NCBI RefSeq assembly: GCF_036697405.1
Contig: NZ_JBAHWA010000018.1
Coordinates: 1-64,000, forward strand
Reading direction: 5' to 3'
DNA from: Lysobacter sp036697405
GTDB taxonomy: Bacteria; Pseudomonadota; Gammaproteobacteria; Xanthomonadales; Xanthomonadaceae
Length of the DNA: 64,000 nt
Made by a program: the position numbers and the translations under genes. Below the pieces are notes generated by a model, which saw only the letters and a program-made list of their open reading frames with translations, had not been told where the DNA came from and searched no databases. Shown here piece after piece: positions 36,058 to 43,765 of this stretch (positions within the stretch are counted from its first letter, which is position 1; each line of letters opens with the position of its first letter).

Positions 36058-37437
36058 TCACGGCGTCCATTCGCTCACGCGCACCTGGTAACCGAAGCGC
36101 GCGTTCTCGCGTTCGGCGTCGCGCGGATCGGTGCCGAGCACGCGCAGGATGTGCGGGCCGTCCAGCGTGGGCTGGTAGACCAGCATGGCGTTGCCGTGCG
36201 CGCCGCCGTCGCTGTCCTGGCGCGGCGAGGTGTCGCCGACCTGCGGACCGCGCTGGAACAACTGCAAAGCCGGATCGACATCGGGGCTGGCCACTTCGAT
36301 CAGATAGCGCTTGCCCTTGGCCAGGGGCCCGATGCGCATGTCCTGGAACAGGGTCATGTACAGCGTCGACGGCGAATACGCACCCTTGAGCGGCTGCGCC
36401 GGCCGCAGCTGGCCTTGATAGGTGTCGCCGACCGCGACCAGCGGCAGGCTCGCCGCCGGCAGGGCCTGGGTGCGCGTCGCCGCCGGTGCGGCGTCGGCGG
36501 TCTGGGTGCGCGCGCCGCGGCGCCGCACCTGCAGCGCGTAGGCCACGGAGCCGGCCGCGGTGCAGTCGTCGACCTTGACCGCCAGCCGGTACGCGCCGTC
36601 CTTCTCGGCCTTGAACACCAAGGCCAGCTGGCCCTTGTCGTCGGCCTGCGCGCTGGGCTCGTGGTTGAGGCTGGCGCGGAAGTACTCGTAGCTCGGGCCG
36701 TGCGCTTCCATCGTCACTTCCGGCCGGCCCGCGGGCTTGCCGCCGGCGCGCTTGGCGCGCTGGAAGCCGTTGCCCGGGAATTCGCCCTGGATCATCACCA
36801 GGTCGCCGCTGCGCACCCAGGGCAGCACGAATTCGCGCCGGCGCATCAGCGCGCGCTGCCCGGCTTGCAGGGCCTCGCCGGCGCAGACCTCGGCGCCGGC
36901 CTTGCCGCGGCGGCGTATCGCGCGTTCGATGTCCGCGGCCGCCACGGCCTGGCTGTCCTCGTCCGAGGCCGAATCGACGCTGTGCTGCAGGGATTCCTCG
37001 ATCGAGGTCGGCAGCACCACCGGCGGCAGATCCTCCAATCCCAGACGGCCTTCGTAGCGCACGTCGGTCTGCAGCGCGAACGGCGGCGCGGCGGCCGGCA
37101 GGTTGCGGTACGGGCCCGGCAGCACGTCCAGCGAACTGGTGTCGGGCGCGGCCGCCGCGACGGCATCGTTCTGCGAACCGGGCACCGCCACGGCGCTGGC
37201 GACGGCCTCGGCGGCAGCGCTGTCGAGCGCGGGAACCTCGGCGGTCTGCCGCGATTGGGCGTCCGCATCGGCCGCCGGCACCTGCGGCGTCGCAGCGCCC
37301 AGCGAGGTCCAGTAGCCGGGGCTGCGCAGTTGCGGCATCAGCACCAGTGCGGCGGCGATTCCCAGGGCCAGCGCAAGACTCAGCCCGGCGATCAGGCGCC
37401 GCGCCTTGGTTCCTTCCGTCATCCCCAACATCCCCAA
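36058..37437 (-). CDS. Large exported protein with PPC-like domains
   Basis: A 459-residue protein of unknown function. A hydrophobic segment at about 16-34 follows a basic N-terminus, giving a signal anchor. An Ala-rich linker runs to about 100. Two beta-rich regions near residues 230-295 and 350-455 resemble pre-peptidase C-terminal (PPC) domains: FKAEKDGAYRLAVKVDDC and KGKRYLIEVASPDVDPALQL, then DGPHILRVLG. PPC domains occur in secreted proteases and adhesins, but no protease is present here. Start choices are ATG at 37437, 37431 or 37422; none has a strong ribosome-binding site. Confidence 0.65.
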   Translation of the reverse strand: MGMLGMTEGTKARRLIAGLSLALALGIAAALVLMPQLRSPGYWTSLGAATPQVPAADADAQSRQTAEVPALDSAAAEAVASAVAVPGSQNDAVAAAAPDTSSLDVLPGPYRNLPAAAPPFALQTDVRYEGRLGLEDLPPVVLPTSIEESLQHSVDSASDEDSQAVAAADIERAIRRRGKAGAEVCAGEALQAGQRALMRRREFVLPWVRSGDLVMIQGEFPGNGFQRAKRAGGKPAGRPEVTMEAHGPSYEYFRASLNHEPSAQADDKGQLALVFKAEKDGAYRLAVKVDDCTAAGSVAYALQVRRRGARTQTADAAPAATRTQALPAASLPLVAVGDTYQGQLRPAQPLKGAYSPSTLYMTLFQDMRIGPLAKGKRYLIEVASPDVDPALQLFQRGPQVGDTSPRQDSDGGAHGNAMLVYQPTLDGPHILRVLGTDPRDAERENARFGYQVRVSEWTP

Positions 37438-37571
37438 GCGGTTGTGCGTTCACTGTAATGGAACGCGATGGCCCTGCGCCGCGCGCCGGGGCGTGGAGGA
37501 AATCGTGCGGCCCGATGCGCGCCGCGCGTCGCGGTCCGGCCGCGTACGCGTGGCGCGTATCGGCGCCGGAC

Positions 37572-38438
37572 TCAGCCCGGCTTCTTGAAGCGCAAGGTCA
37601 TGCGATCGCTTTCGCCGACCGCCTTGTACTTGGCGTCGTCGGCCGCGTCGTGCTGGTTGCTGGGCGGCAGGGTCCACACGCCGTTGGGATGATCGGCGGT
37701 GTCCTTGGGGTTGGCGTTGACCTCGCTCTTGGCGTCGAGCACGAAGCCCGCGCCCTGCGCCAGTTCGATCACCAGCGCTTCGGTGAGATAGCCGGACTTC
37801 TTCATCGCCTCCAGATCGGTGCCGGGCTTGGCGCGATGGTCGACCACGCCGAGCACGCCGCCGGGCTTGAGCGCGTCGTAGAAAGCCTTGAAGTAAGCCG
37901 GCGCGTTGCCGTCGGACACCCAGTTGTGGGCGTTGCGGAAGGTCAGCACGGTGTCGGCGGCGCCGGCCGGGCCGAAGTTCGGCGCCTTGGGATCGAACAC
38001 GCGCACGTCCGGCGTACCGAACACCGCGGGGTTGCCGGCGAACTTGGCGCGCAGCTGGGTGTTGAGGCCGTAGCGGTACTTGGGCTGGCCCGGAATCGCA
38101 TCGTCCCAGACCGCCGCCACGTAACGGCCGTCGGCCTTGAGGTAGGGCGCCAGCACTTCGCTGTACCAGCCGCCGCCGGGGGTGATCTCGATGACGGTCT
38201 GGTCGGGCTTCACGCCGAAGAAGGCCAGGGTCTGGGCGGGGTGGCGGTAGACGTCGCGGGCGCGGTTCTTGGCGTCGCGCCAGTCGCCGGCCAGCGGCTT
38301 GGCCAGCGCGGTTTCGATGGCGCGGGCGGACGCGGCCGGCTTGGCCTTGTCGGCGGCGTGGCCGACGCCGACGCCGGCCGCCAGCGCGGCGGCGATCACG
38401 GCGACCAGCAACGAACGGTGCAGGGGGAGAGCGGTCAT
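37572..38438 (-). CDS. Exported predicted methyltransferase, COG4798-like
   Basis: A 288-residue protein with a cleavable signal peptide (AVIAAALAAGVGVGHAADK, cleavage near 29). It has a class I methyltransferase-like core: VIEITPGGGWYSEVLAPYL (SAM-binding loop), then DTVLTFRNAHNW and LKPGGVLGVVDHR. Members are annotated as predicted methyltransferases and are unusual for sitting in the periplasm, where SAM is not expected. The real substrate or even activity is unproven. Confidence 0.85.
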   Translation of the reverse strand: MTALPLHRSLLVAVIAAALAAGVGVGHAADKAKPAASARAIETALAKPLAGDWRDAKNRARDVYRHPAQTLAFFGVKPDQTVIEITPGGGWYSEVLAPYLKADGRYVAAVWDDAIPGQPKYRYGLNTQLRAKFAGNPAVFGTPDVRVFDPKAPNFGPAGAADTVLTFRNAHNWVSDGNAPAYFKAFYDALKPGGVLGVVDHRAKPGTDLEAMKKSGYLTEALVIELAQGAGFVLDAKSEVNANPKDTADHPNGVWTLPPSNQHDAADDAKYKAVGESDRMTLRFKKPG

Positions 38439-38516
38439 GCGTCGGCCTCGGTGCGGAAAGGGCGATCAGCCTAACCGCTGCCGCGTTAGCGACCAGTGCC
38501 GGTCGTCCGGGTCGCG

Positions 38517-39464
38517 CTAGGTCTGCGAATGCTTGCGCACCGTGCGCGTGAGCGCCTCGTCGCTGGGCAGGGTCTCTTGCATGCGCGCCACGTAGGCCTG
38601 GGCCTGCTCGTGCACCCAGCCGCGGAAGGCGAGCAGGCCGGCGTGGTCGGCCGAGCGCTGCGGATACACCAGGTAGTGGGCGTAGTCGGTGCGCAGGCGT
38701 TCGGGGCGCAGCGACACCAGCTGGCCGTTCTCGATCAGCAGGCGCGTGCGCGCCATGCGCGCCAGCGCCACGCCCATGCCTTCGACCGCGGCGCGGTGCA
38801 TGGTTTCGGAATCGTCGAAGTGGGCGACGTAGCGGTTGGGCTCGCGGCCGCCGTAGTGCTCGAACCAGTCGCGCCAGTGATCGGCCGGATCGCCGAGCAG
38901 GGGCCAGCGCTGTAGATCCTCCCGCGCCGGCAGCCCGCCCATGCGCTCGATCAGCTTGGGGCTGGCGACCGGGGTCAGGGTTTCGTCGAACAGGTGTTCG
39001 ATCACCACGCCCGGCCAGCCGCCGTAGCCGCCGCGCAGGGCGGCGTCGACATTGGTCTCGCGCGCGAAATCGACCAAGCGCGTGCTCGATTGCAGGTTGA
39101 GCTCCAGCTGCGGATGCAGGGCCAGGAAATCGCCCAGGCGCGGCACCAGCCAGGCCGAGGCCATCGACGCCATCAGGCTCAGGGTCAGCACGTCGTCGCG
39201 GCAGGGCGCGTAGGGGCGCAGGGCATGGTCCAGCGCTTCCAGATGCGGCGCGATCCGGTTCAGCAGGCGCTCGCCGTCGGCGGTCAGCTTGACCCCGCGC
39301 GGCCCGCGCTCGAACAGGCGCCGGCCCAGGCGTTCCTCCAGGGCACGGATCTGGTGGCTCAAGGCGCTCACGGTGAGGTGCATCGAGCCCGCGGCGCGGG
39401 TCAGGTTGCCGCTGCGGGCGGCGGCGGCGAAACCCAGCAGGGCGTGCAGAGGAGGGCGGCTCAT
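38517..39464 (-). CDS. LysR-family regulator, GcvA-like
   Basis: A 315-residue regulator. The winged helix-turn-helix is at about 8-66 (GNLTRAAGSMHLTVSALSHQIRALEERLG), then a linker helix and a periplasmic-binding-type effector domain (about 92-300). The effector domain has the GcvA/AmpR-like VASPKLIERMGGL. It is divergent from a 65-residue peptide gene across a 127-bp gap that holds two inverted repeats, the usual LysR layout. It likely controls that gene and itself. The inducer is unknown. Confidence 0.9.
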   Translation of the reverse strand: MSRPPLHALLGFAAAARSGNLTRAAGSMHLTVSALSHQIRALEERLGRRLFERGPRGVKLTADGERLLNRIAPHLEALDHALRPYAPCRDDVLTLSLMASMASAWLVPRLGDFLALHPQLELNLQSSTRLVDFARETNVDAALRGGYGGWPGVVIEHLFDETLTPVASPKLIERMGGLPAREDLQRWPLLGDPADHWRDWFEHYGGREPNRYVAHFDDSETMHRAAVEGMGVALARMARTRLLIENGQLVSLRPERLRTDYAHYLVYPQRSADHAGLLAFRGWVHEQAQAYVARMQETLPSDEALTRTVRKHSQT

Positions 39465-39465
39465 G

Positions 39466-39514
39466 TTGAATTCAATTCAAGTCTAGCTTGCAGAATTATC
39501 GCTTTTTCAAGCTA
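39466..39514. promoter_or_regulatory. LysR operator candidates
   Basis: A perfect palindrome TTGAATT-C-AATTCAA (39466-39480) sits next to the LysR start codon. A second inverted repeat TAGCTTG/CAAGCTA (39484-39490, 39508-39514) is 17 bp apart and T-rich inside. Both are in the intergenic gap between the LysR gene and the small peptide gene. Confidence 0.6.
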
Positions 39515-39591
39515 AGGACCAAGCGTAACTTGCAACCTACTCAACAAGCCAGTCCATTCCGGACCGGCGTCCGGCCCGCCAGGAGCACGTC

Positions 39592-39789
39592 ATGAGCGTC
39601 TTGAGCATCTACAAGGACCTGCTGTTCATGCAGGGGTACCTGACCGATCACCGCTTCTTCGACCCGCCCGAGGCCGTGCCCGCAGCGGACGCCAAGCCGG
39701 TGGCGGTGGCCCCCAAGCCCATCCTGGCGGGCGTCTCCCAGGCCGCCGCCAGCTGCGGCGCCCCGGGCGCGATCGGCGCGTGCTGCTGA
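39592..39789 (+). CDS. 65-residue peptide with Cys-Cys C-terminus
   Basis: A short protein with a strong AGGAG ribosome-binding site 6 nt before the ATG. An aromatic N-terminal half (KDLLFMQGYLTDHRFF) precedes an Ala/Pro/Val-rich middle, then SCGAPGAIGACC at the end (Cys55, Cys64, Cys65). No signal peptide. A hairpin terminator follows. It lies divergent from a LysR regulator. The two-part leader/Cys-rich core layout recalls precursor peptides, but no modification enzyme is nearby. Function is unknown. Confidence 0.7.
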   Translation: MSVLSIYKDLLFMQGYLTDHRFFDPPEAVPAADAKPVAVAPKPILAGVSQAAASCGAPGAIGACC

Positions 39790-39820
39790 CAGTGCTGGGT
39801 CGCCCGCATTCCTTCCCCTA

Positions 39821-39847
39821 AGAAGGCCCGGTTCGTCCGGGCCTTCT
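39821..39847 (+). terminator. Terminator after the small peptide gene
   Basis: An 11-bp perfect stem AGAAGGCCCGG with loop TTCGT and its complement, 31 bp past the peptide stop. The T-run that follows is short and interrupted (CTGCTTC), so termination may be partial. Confidence 0.7.
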
Positions 39848-39870
39848 GCTTCATGCGCTTCGGGCGGGCC

Positions 39871-39907
39871 TTGCTTGTGCGTAATTTGGGCGTATCATGG
39901 GCCCAAA
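39871..39907 (+). promoter_or_regulatory. Promoter and operator of the Xre-RES operon
   Basis: A -35-like TTGCTT (39871-39876), 16-bp spacer and -10 TATCAT (39893-39898). An inverted repeat TTTGGGC/GCCCAAA (39885-39891, 39901-39907) wraps around the -10. A dimeric antitoxin bound here would block RNA polymerase, as expected for autoregulated toxin-antitoxin operons. Confidence 0.65.
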
Positions 39908-39924
39908 CCGAGCAGGAGCCCGCC

Positions 39925-40296
39925 GTGTCCGCCGCCGCCTTCGACACTTTCCTGGAAACCTTGCGCGAGCCCTCGCGCCCGACGCTGTCGCCGGTGCGCA
40001 TGGCCCAGGCCTTGCACATGGGCGTGAGCGACCTGGCCGGCCTGGCGCGTGTGCACCGCAACACGGTCACCGGCAATCCGGAGTCGGCGCAGTTGCAGGG
40101 CGCCCTGCGCGACATCGTCAAGGTGCTGGCCGCGGCCTACCGGGTGAACGACGACCGCGAGCGCACCCTGTTCTGGTTCATCAACCACCCGATCGCCGAG
40201 TTCGGTTACCGCACCGCGGCCGAGCTGGTGCGCGACGGCAAATCCGAGGCCGTGATCCGTTACCTGGCGACGCTGGAAGGCGGCGCCAGCGGATGA
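39925..40296 (+). CDS. Xre/MbcA/ParS-type antitoxin
   Basis: A 123-residue antitoxin. Residues 22-48 are an Xre-like helix-turn-helix (MAQALHMGVSDLAGLARVHR), and 83-115 the MbcA/ParS toxin-binding domain (WFINHPIAEFGYRTAAELVR). I chose the GTG at 39925 because CAGGAG lies 7 nt upstream; longer frames cross the promoter. The stop overlaps the RES gene start (ATGA). It would neutralise the toxin and repress the operon. Confidence 0.9.
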   Translation: MSAAAFDTFLETLREPSRPTLSPVRMAQALHMGVSDLAGLARVHRNTVTGNPESAQLQGALRDIVKVLAAAYRVNDDRERTLFWFINHPIAEFGYRTAAELVRDGKSEAVIRYLATLEGGASG

Positions 40297-40817
40297 TCCT
40301 CGCGGGGCTGGGGCCGGAGCTCCCGGCGTATCGCATGCACACCCCGCGCTGGTCGTTCCAGCCGCTCAGCGGCGCCGGCGCGGCCATCGCCGGCGGCCGC
40401 CTCAACCGGCCCGGCATCGACGCGCTCTACCTGGCGCTGGAACCGGAAACCGCGATCGAGGAGTTCCGCCAGGACGATCCGCTGGTACGCCCCGGCACCC
40501 TGGTCGCCTACCGCGTCGGCATCGCCCGCGTCGCCGACTTCCGCCACGGCTACGACCCCGCGCACTGGGCGCCGCTGTGGCAGGAGCTGTCCTGCAACTG
40601 GAAGCGCCTGGCCTTCCTGGACGAGATCGAACCGCCGAGCTGGGTGATCGCCGACGACGTGCGCGCCGCCGGCCTGGCCGCGATCGTGTTCCCGTCCACG
40701 CGCCGCATCGGCGGCCTGAACCTGGTGGTCTATCCCGACCTGCTCGGCGCCGACGACCAGCTGCAGGTGCACGATCCGCGCATGGACCTGCCGATCGATC
40801 CGTCCAGCTGGCGCTGA
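40293..40817 (+). CDS. RES-domain toxin
   Basis: A 174-residue RES-family toxin. Arg14 (YRMH), the GGRLN loop (about 34-38), Tyr46 and Glu54 (LYLALEPETAIEEF) match the conserved positions of the NAD+-degrading RES fold, and Ser is expected in the FPSTRRIGG segment. In this family the toxin depletes NAD+ and halts growth until antitoxin is restored. It is coupled to the upstream antitoxin by a 4-nt overlap. Confidence 0.92.
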   Translation: MILAGLGPELPAYRMHTPRWSFQPLSGAGAAIAGGRLNRPGIDALYLALEPETAIEEFRQDDPLVRPGTLVAYRVGIARVADFRHGYDPAHWAPLWQELSCNWKRLAFLDEIEPPSWVIADDVRAAGLAAIVFPSTRRIGGLNLVVYPDLLGADDQLQVHDPRMDLPIDPSSWR

Positions 40818-40877
40818 AGGCCGCCGGGCGCGCCGGTTCGCGTTGACTAGCGCGAGAACGGAATCGAGAGCGCCGCG

Positions 40878-41969
40878 ATGGACACGCAGCCGACACCACG
40901 CACCTCCCCGCCGCCACGCGCCCGCGACCCGGGCGAGTCGCCCTCGCGCCCGATCGTGCGGGCGGCACTGGTCGCCGCCGTCCTGGCGGTGCTGATACTC
41001 CTCAGCGCCGCAGCCGCGATCGGTTTCCAGCTCAAGACCGGCGCCGCGGTCGCCGGGGTCTTGTGCGCGGCCTTGCTCGGCACCCTGCTGGGGTTCCTGT
41101 TCGGCATACCGCGCGCGCTGACCGAGCCGGCGCCGACGATCGTCGCCGGCCCTGCGCGCGAAGGCGGAGTGCAACGTGCCGATCCAGGCTTCAGCCACAA
41201 CACCAACCTCGAACAGATCAGCGACTGGCTGACCAAGATCGTCGTCGGCGTGAGCCTGGTGCAGGCGCGCGAAATCGCTGTCGGTTTCAACCGTCTGTCC
41301 GTGCAAGCGGCTGCCGACTGGGGGCTGACGAACGGCGCGACCACCGCCGGGTTCCTGCTTGCGACTGCGGCGCTATTGGGCTTCCTGGCGTCCTACATCT
41401 GGACCCGCACCGATTTCGTCCAGTACCTGGAAAGCAGCCAGAGCGCGGTCGCGGCCGAACGGCGCCGACGCCAGGATGCCGAGCTGCGCGCGCGCGAAAG
41501 CCAGGCTACGCTGGACGACGCGGTGGCCTTCATCGCGCGCGGCACCGCGCCGCCCGCCACGACGCCCTCGACCAAACGTACCGGCACCACGACCGCCCTG
41601 CGCAGCGACACGCCGCTGTGGGATTCGGATCCGAACAAGGGACGGTTCGGCGGCAGCGCCAGTGCCAACGGCAGGGTGCTCAGCGCCGAGGTGAACCCCT
41701 TGAACCAGGATGGCAGCCTGTGCACCGTGCTGCTCAGCGTGCGCGCAACAGACGACGCGCCGCCGTTGCAGGGCACGGTCGTCTTTCACCTGCACCCCAC
41801 TTTCAATCCGTCGCAAAAGCCGGTGGCGCCAATCGAGGGTCGCGCCGAGCTGCGCCTGATCGCCGCAGGCGTGTTTACGGTCGGCGTCGAGATCGAAGGC
41901 GAGCCGACGCGGCTGGAACTGGATCTGTACTCGTTGCCCAACCTGCCTGCGGCGTTTCGCGACAACTGA
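40878..41969 (+). CDS. Membrane protein with C-terminal pYEATS-like domain
   Basis: A 363-residue protein. Two adjacent helices (about 27-49 and 56-78, ending GFLFGIPRA), then a NTNLEQISDWLTKIVVGVSLVQ segment and a third helix (about 155-175). A charged coiled-coil (180-220) leads to a beta domain at about 250-352. That domain has TVVFHLHPTFNPS and AAGVFTVGVEIEG, then TRLELDL, matching the prokaryotic YEATS-like domain described in bacterial conflict systems. It probably acts as a membrane-anchored signal reader. It lies 60 bp after the RES toxin, on the same strand, and convergent with aceK. Confidence 0.75.
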   Translation: MDTQPTPRTSPPPRARDPGESPSRPIVRAALVAAVLAVLILLSAAAAIGFQLKTGAAVAGVLCAALLGTLLGFLFGIPRALTEPAPTIVAGPAREGGVQRADPGFSHNTNLEQISDWLTKIVVGVSLVQAREIAVGFNRLSVQAAADWGLTNGATTAGFLLATAALLGFLASYIWTRTDFVQYLESSQSAVAAERRRRQDAELRARESQATLDDAVAFIARGTAPPATTPSTKRTGTTTALRSDTPLWDSDPNKGRFGGSASANGRVLSAEVNPLNQDGSLCTVLLSVRATDDAPPLQGTVVFHLHPTFNPSQKPVAPIEGRAELRLIAAGVFTVGVEIEGEPTRLELDLYSLPNLPAAFRDN

Positions 41970-41979
41970 ACATGAAGGC

Positions 41980-43710
41980 TTAGGGCAGGCGCCGGTCCAG
42001 CGGGTACGGCGCGACGTCGGTGTAGCGGCCCTCGCGCAGCGCCGCCTGCACGCCCTGCCACCACTCCACCCGGAAAATCTCCGGGTGCGTATGCAGCAGC
42101 GCGCCCAGCAAGGGCGGCGCCAGGCCGAGGAAGCGCGGGAACTGCTCGGGGAACACGTCATTGCCGGCGGCATAGAACCAGGCCGCGGCTTCCATCTCGT
42201 CTTCGTGATTGCGCGCCTCGGGCACGGCGCGGAAACGGCAGTCGGTGACCAGGCACAGTTCGTCGTAGTCGTAGAACACCGCGCGCCCGTGGCGCGAGAC
42301 GCCGAAATTCTTCAGCAGCAGGTCGCCGGGGAAGATGTTGGCCAGGGCCAGGTCCTTGATCGCCTGGCCGTAGTCGATCGCGGCCGCGCGCGCGGCCTCC
42401 AGCGGTTGCTCGCGCAGGTACAGGTTCAGCGGTCGCAGGCGGCGCTCGACGTAGCACAGGTGCAAGACCAGGTCGTCGCCGTCCTGGGTGATGCTGCCGG
42501 CGCAGGTGCCGAGCAGCTCGTCCAGCAGGTCGGGCGCGAAGCGCGCGCGCGGAAAACGCAGGAAGCGGAACGGCTGCGCATCGACCAGGCGGCCGACGCG
42601 GTCGTGGTGGAACACCAGCGCGTACTTGGCCTCGACCTCGGTGCGCGCGATGTCCTTGGGATAGGCGAAGCGGTCGCGGATCAGTTTGAACACCAGCGGA
42701 TAGCTGGGCAGGGTGAACACCGCCATGACCATGCCGCGTTCGCCGTCGGCGCGCACCAGGCGCTCGCCGGCCTGGGCCGCGAACTGGCGGAAGAAAGTGC
42801 GGTAGCGTTCGGTCTTGCCCTGCTTGGCGCGGCCGAGCACGGTGTAGAGCTCGTCGATCGGTTTGCCCGGCAACAGCGTGCGCAGGAACACCACCGCGTC
42901 GCCGACCGTGCCCAGGTCGGCGTGGAAATAGCTGCGCGAATAGCTGAACAGCTGGACCACGTCGGCGCGCAGGGTCAACACCGCGTCGACGCGCAGGGCG
43001 CCGCCGTCGTTGACCAGCGCGATCACGCAGGGCGAGAACGCGCGCTCGCCGAACACGCGCCCGACCAGATAGGCGCGGCGCTCGCGGTAGAACACCGCGT
43101 CCAGCAACTCGATCGCGCGCACCGGGCTGGGGCCCCAATGGTGCAGATCGTCCTGCAGGCGCACCGCGATGCCGGCCGCGCAGCGCGTGCGGTGCGCGTA
43201 GGGTACCGCGAACGGATAATCGTCCAGCACCCGCATGAGAGTTTCGGTGAGCCGGTCCTCCGACACCGCGTAGCTGTGGCGCGCGACCGGGTGGGTGATG
43301 GCGTCGGTGGGCTCGATGTCCAGGGCCACGAACTCGATCGCCGCGTCCACGCCGCGGGTCTTGAAGAAGCGCCGGGTCAGGGTGTTGAAGAAGGTCTTGT
43401 AGAGCTCGCGGTCCAGCAGCGGCTCGATGCGCTCGGCGTAGCGCGCGTGCACCGCCGACCACAGCGCGCGGTCGTGGGCCTGCGCGCCCAGGCGGGTCTC
43501 CAGGGCGTCGCTGGCTTCGGCGACGCAACGGTCGTACAACGCGATGCGCTCGACTGCGTCGTCGCGCGCGCCGTTCCAGTCGCAGGTTTCGAAGCGGCCC
43601 TTGGCGCGGCGGGTGATCGCGGCGAAGCGCGCGTGGTAATCGGCGAAGGCATCGCGGATCTGCGCGGCGACGACATCGGCTTCGACCGGGGCGACGGGAT
43701 CGGTGGGCAT
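41980..43710 (-). CDS. aceK: Isocitrate dehydrogenase kinase/phosphatase
   Basis: A 576-residue bifunctional enzyme that phosphorylates and dephosphorylates isocitrate dehydrogenase. It directs carbon between the TCA cycle and the glyoxylate bypass. Length and the run ALVFHHDRVGRLVDAQPF, then GDLLLKNFGVSRHGRAVFYDYDE near the active site, agree with AceK. The YPLVFKLIRDRF segment carries the ATP-binding Lys. No aceA or aceB lies beside it, unlike in E. coli. Its substrate Icd is encoded about 16 kb downstream in this window. Confidence 0.95.
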   Translation of the reverse strand: MPTDPVAPVEADVVAAQIRDAFADYHARFAAITRRAKGRFETCDWNGARDDAVERIALYDRCVAEASDALETRLGAQAHDRALWSAVHARYAERIEPLLDRELYKTFFNTLTRRFFKTRGVDAAIEFVALDIEPTDAITHPVARHSYAVSEDRLTETLMRVLDDYPFAVPYAHRTRCAAGIAVRLQDDLHHWGPSPVRAIELLDAVFYRERRAYLVGRVFGERAFSPCVIALVNDGGALRVDAVLTLRADVVQLFSYSRSYFHADLGTVGDAVVFLRTLLPGKPIDELYTVLGRAKQGKTERYRTFFRQFAAQAGERLVRADGERGMVMAVFTLPSYPLVFKLIRDRFAYPKDIARTEVEAKYALVFHHDRVGRLVDAQPFRFLRFPRARFAPDLLDELLGTCAGSITQDGDDLVLHLCYVERRLRPLNLYLREQPLEAARAAAIDYGQAIKDLALANIFPGDLLLKNFGVSRHGRAVFYDYDELCLVTDCRFRAVPEARNHEDEMEAAAWFYAAGNDVFPEQFPRFLGLAPPLLGALLHTHPEIFRVEWWQGVQAALREGRYTDVAPYPLDRRLP

Positions 43711-43765
43711 GCAGCCAGTGTAAGGCCGTGCCGCGCCGGCCTGCGGCGCCGCGGATCCGGCGGCG

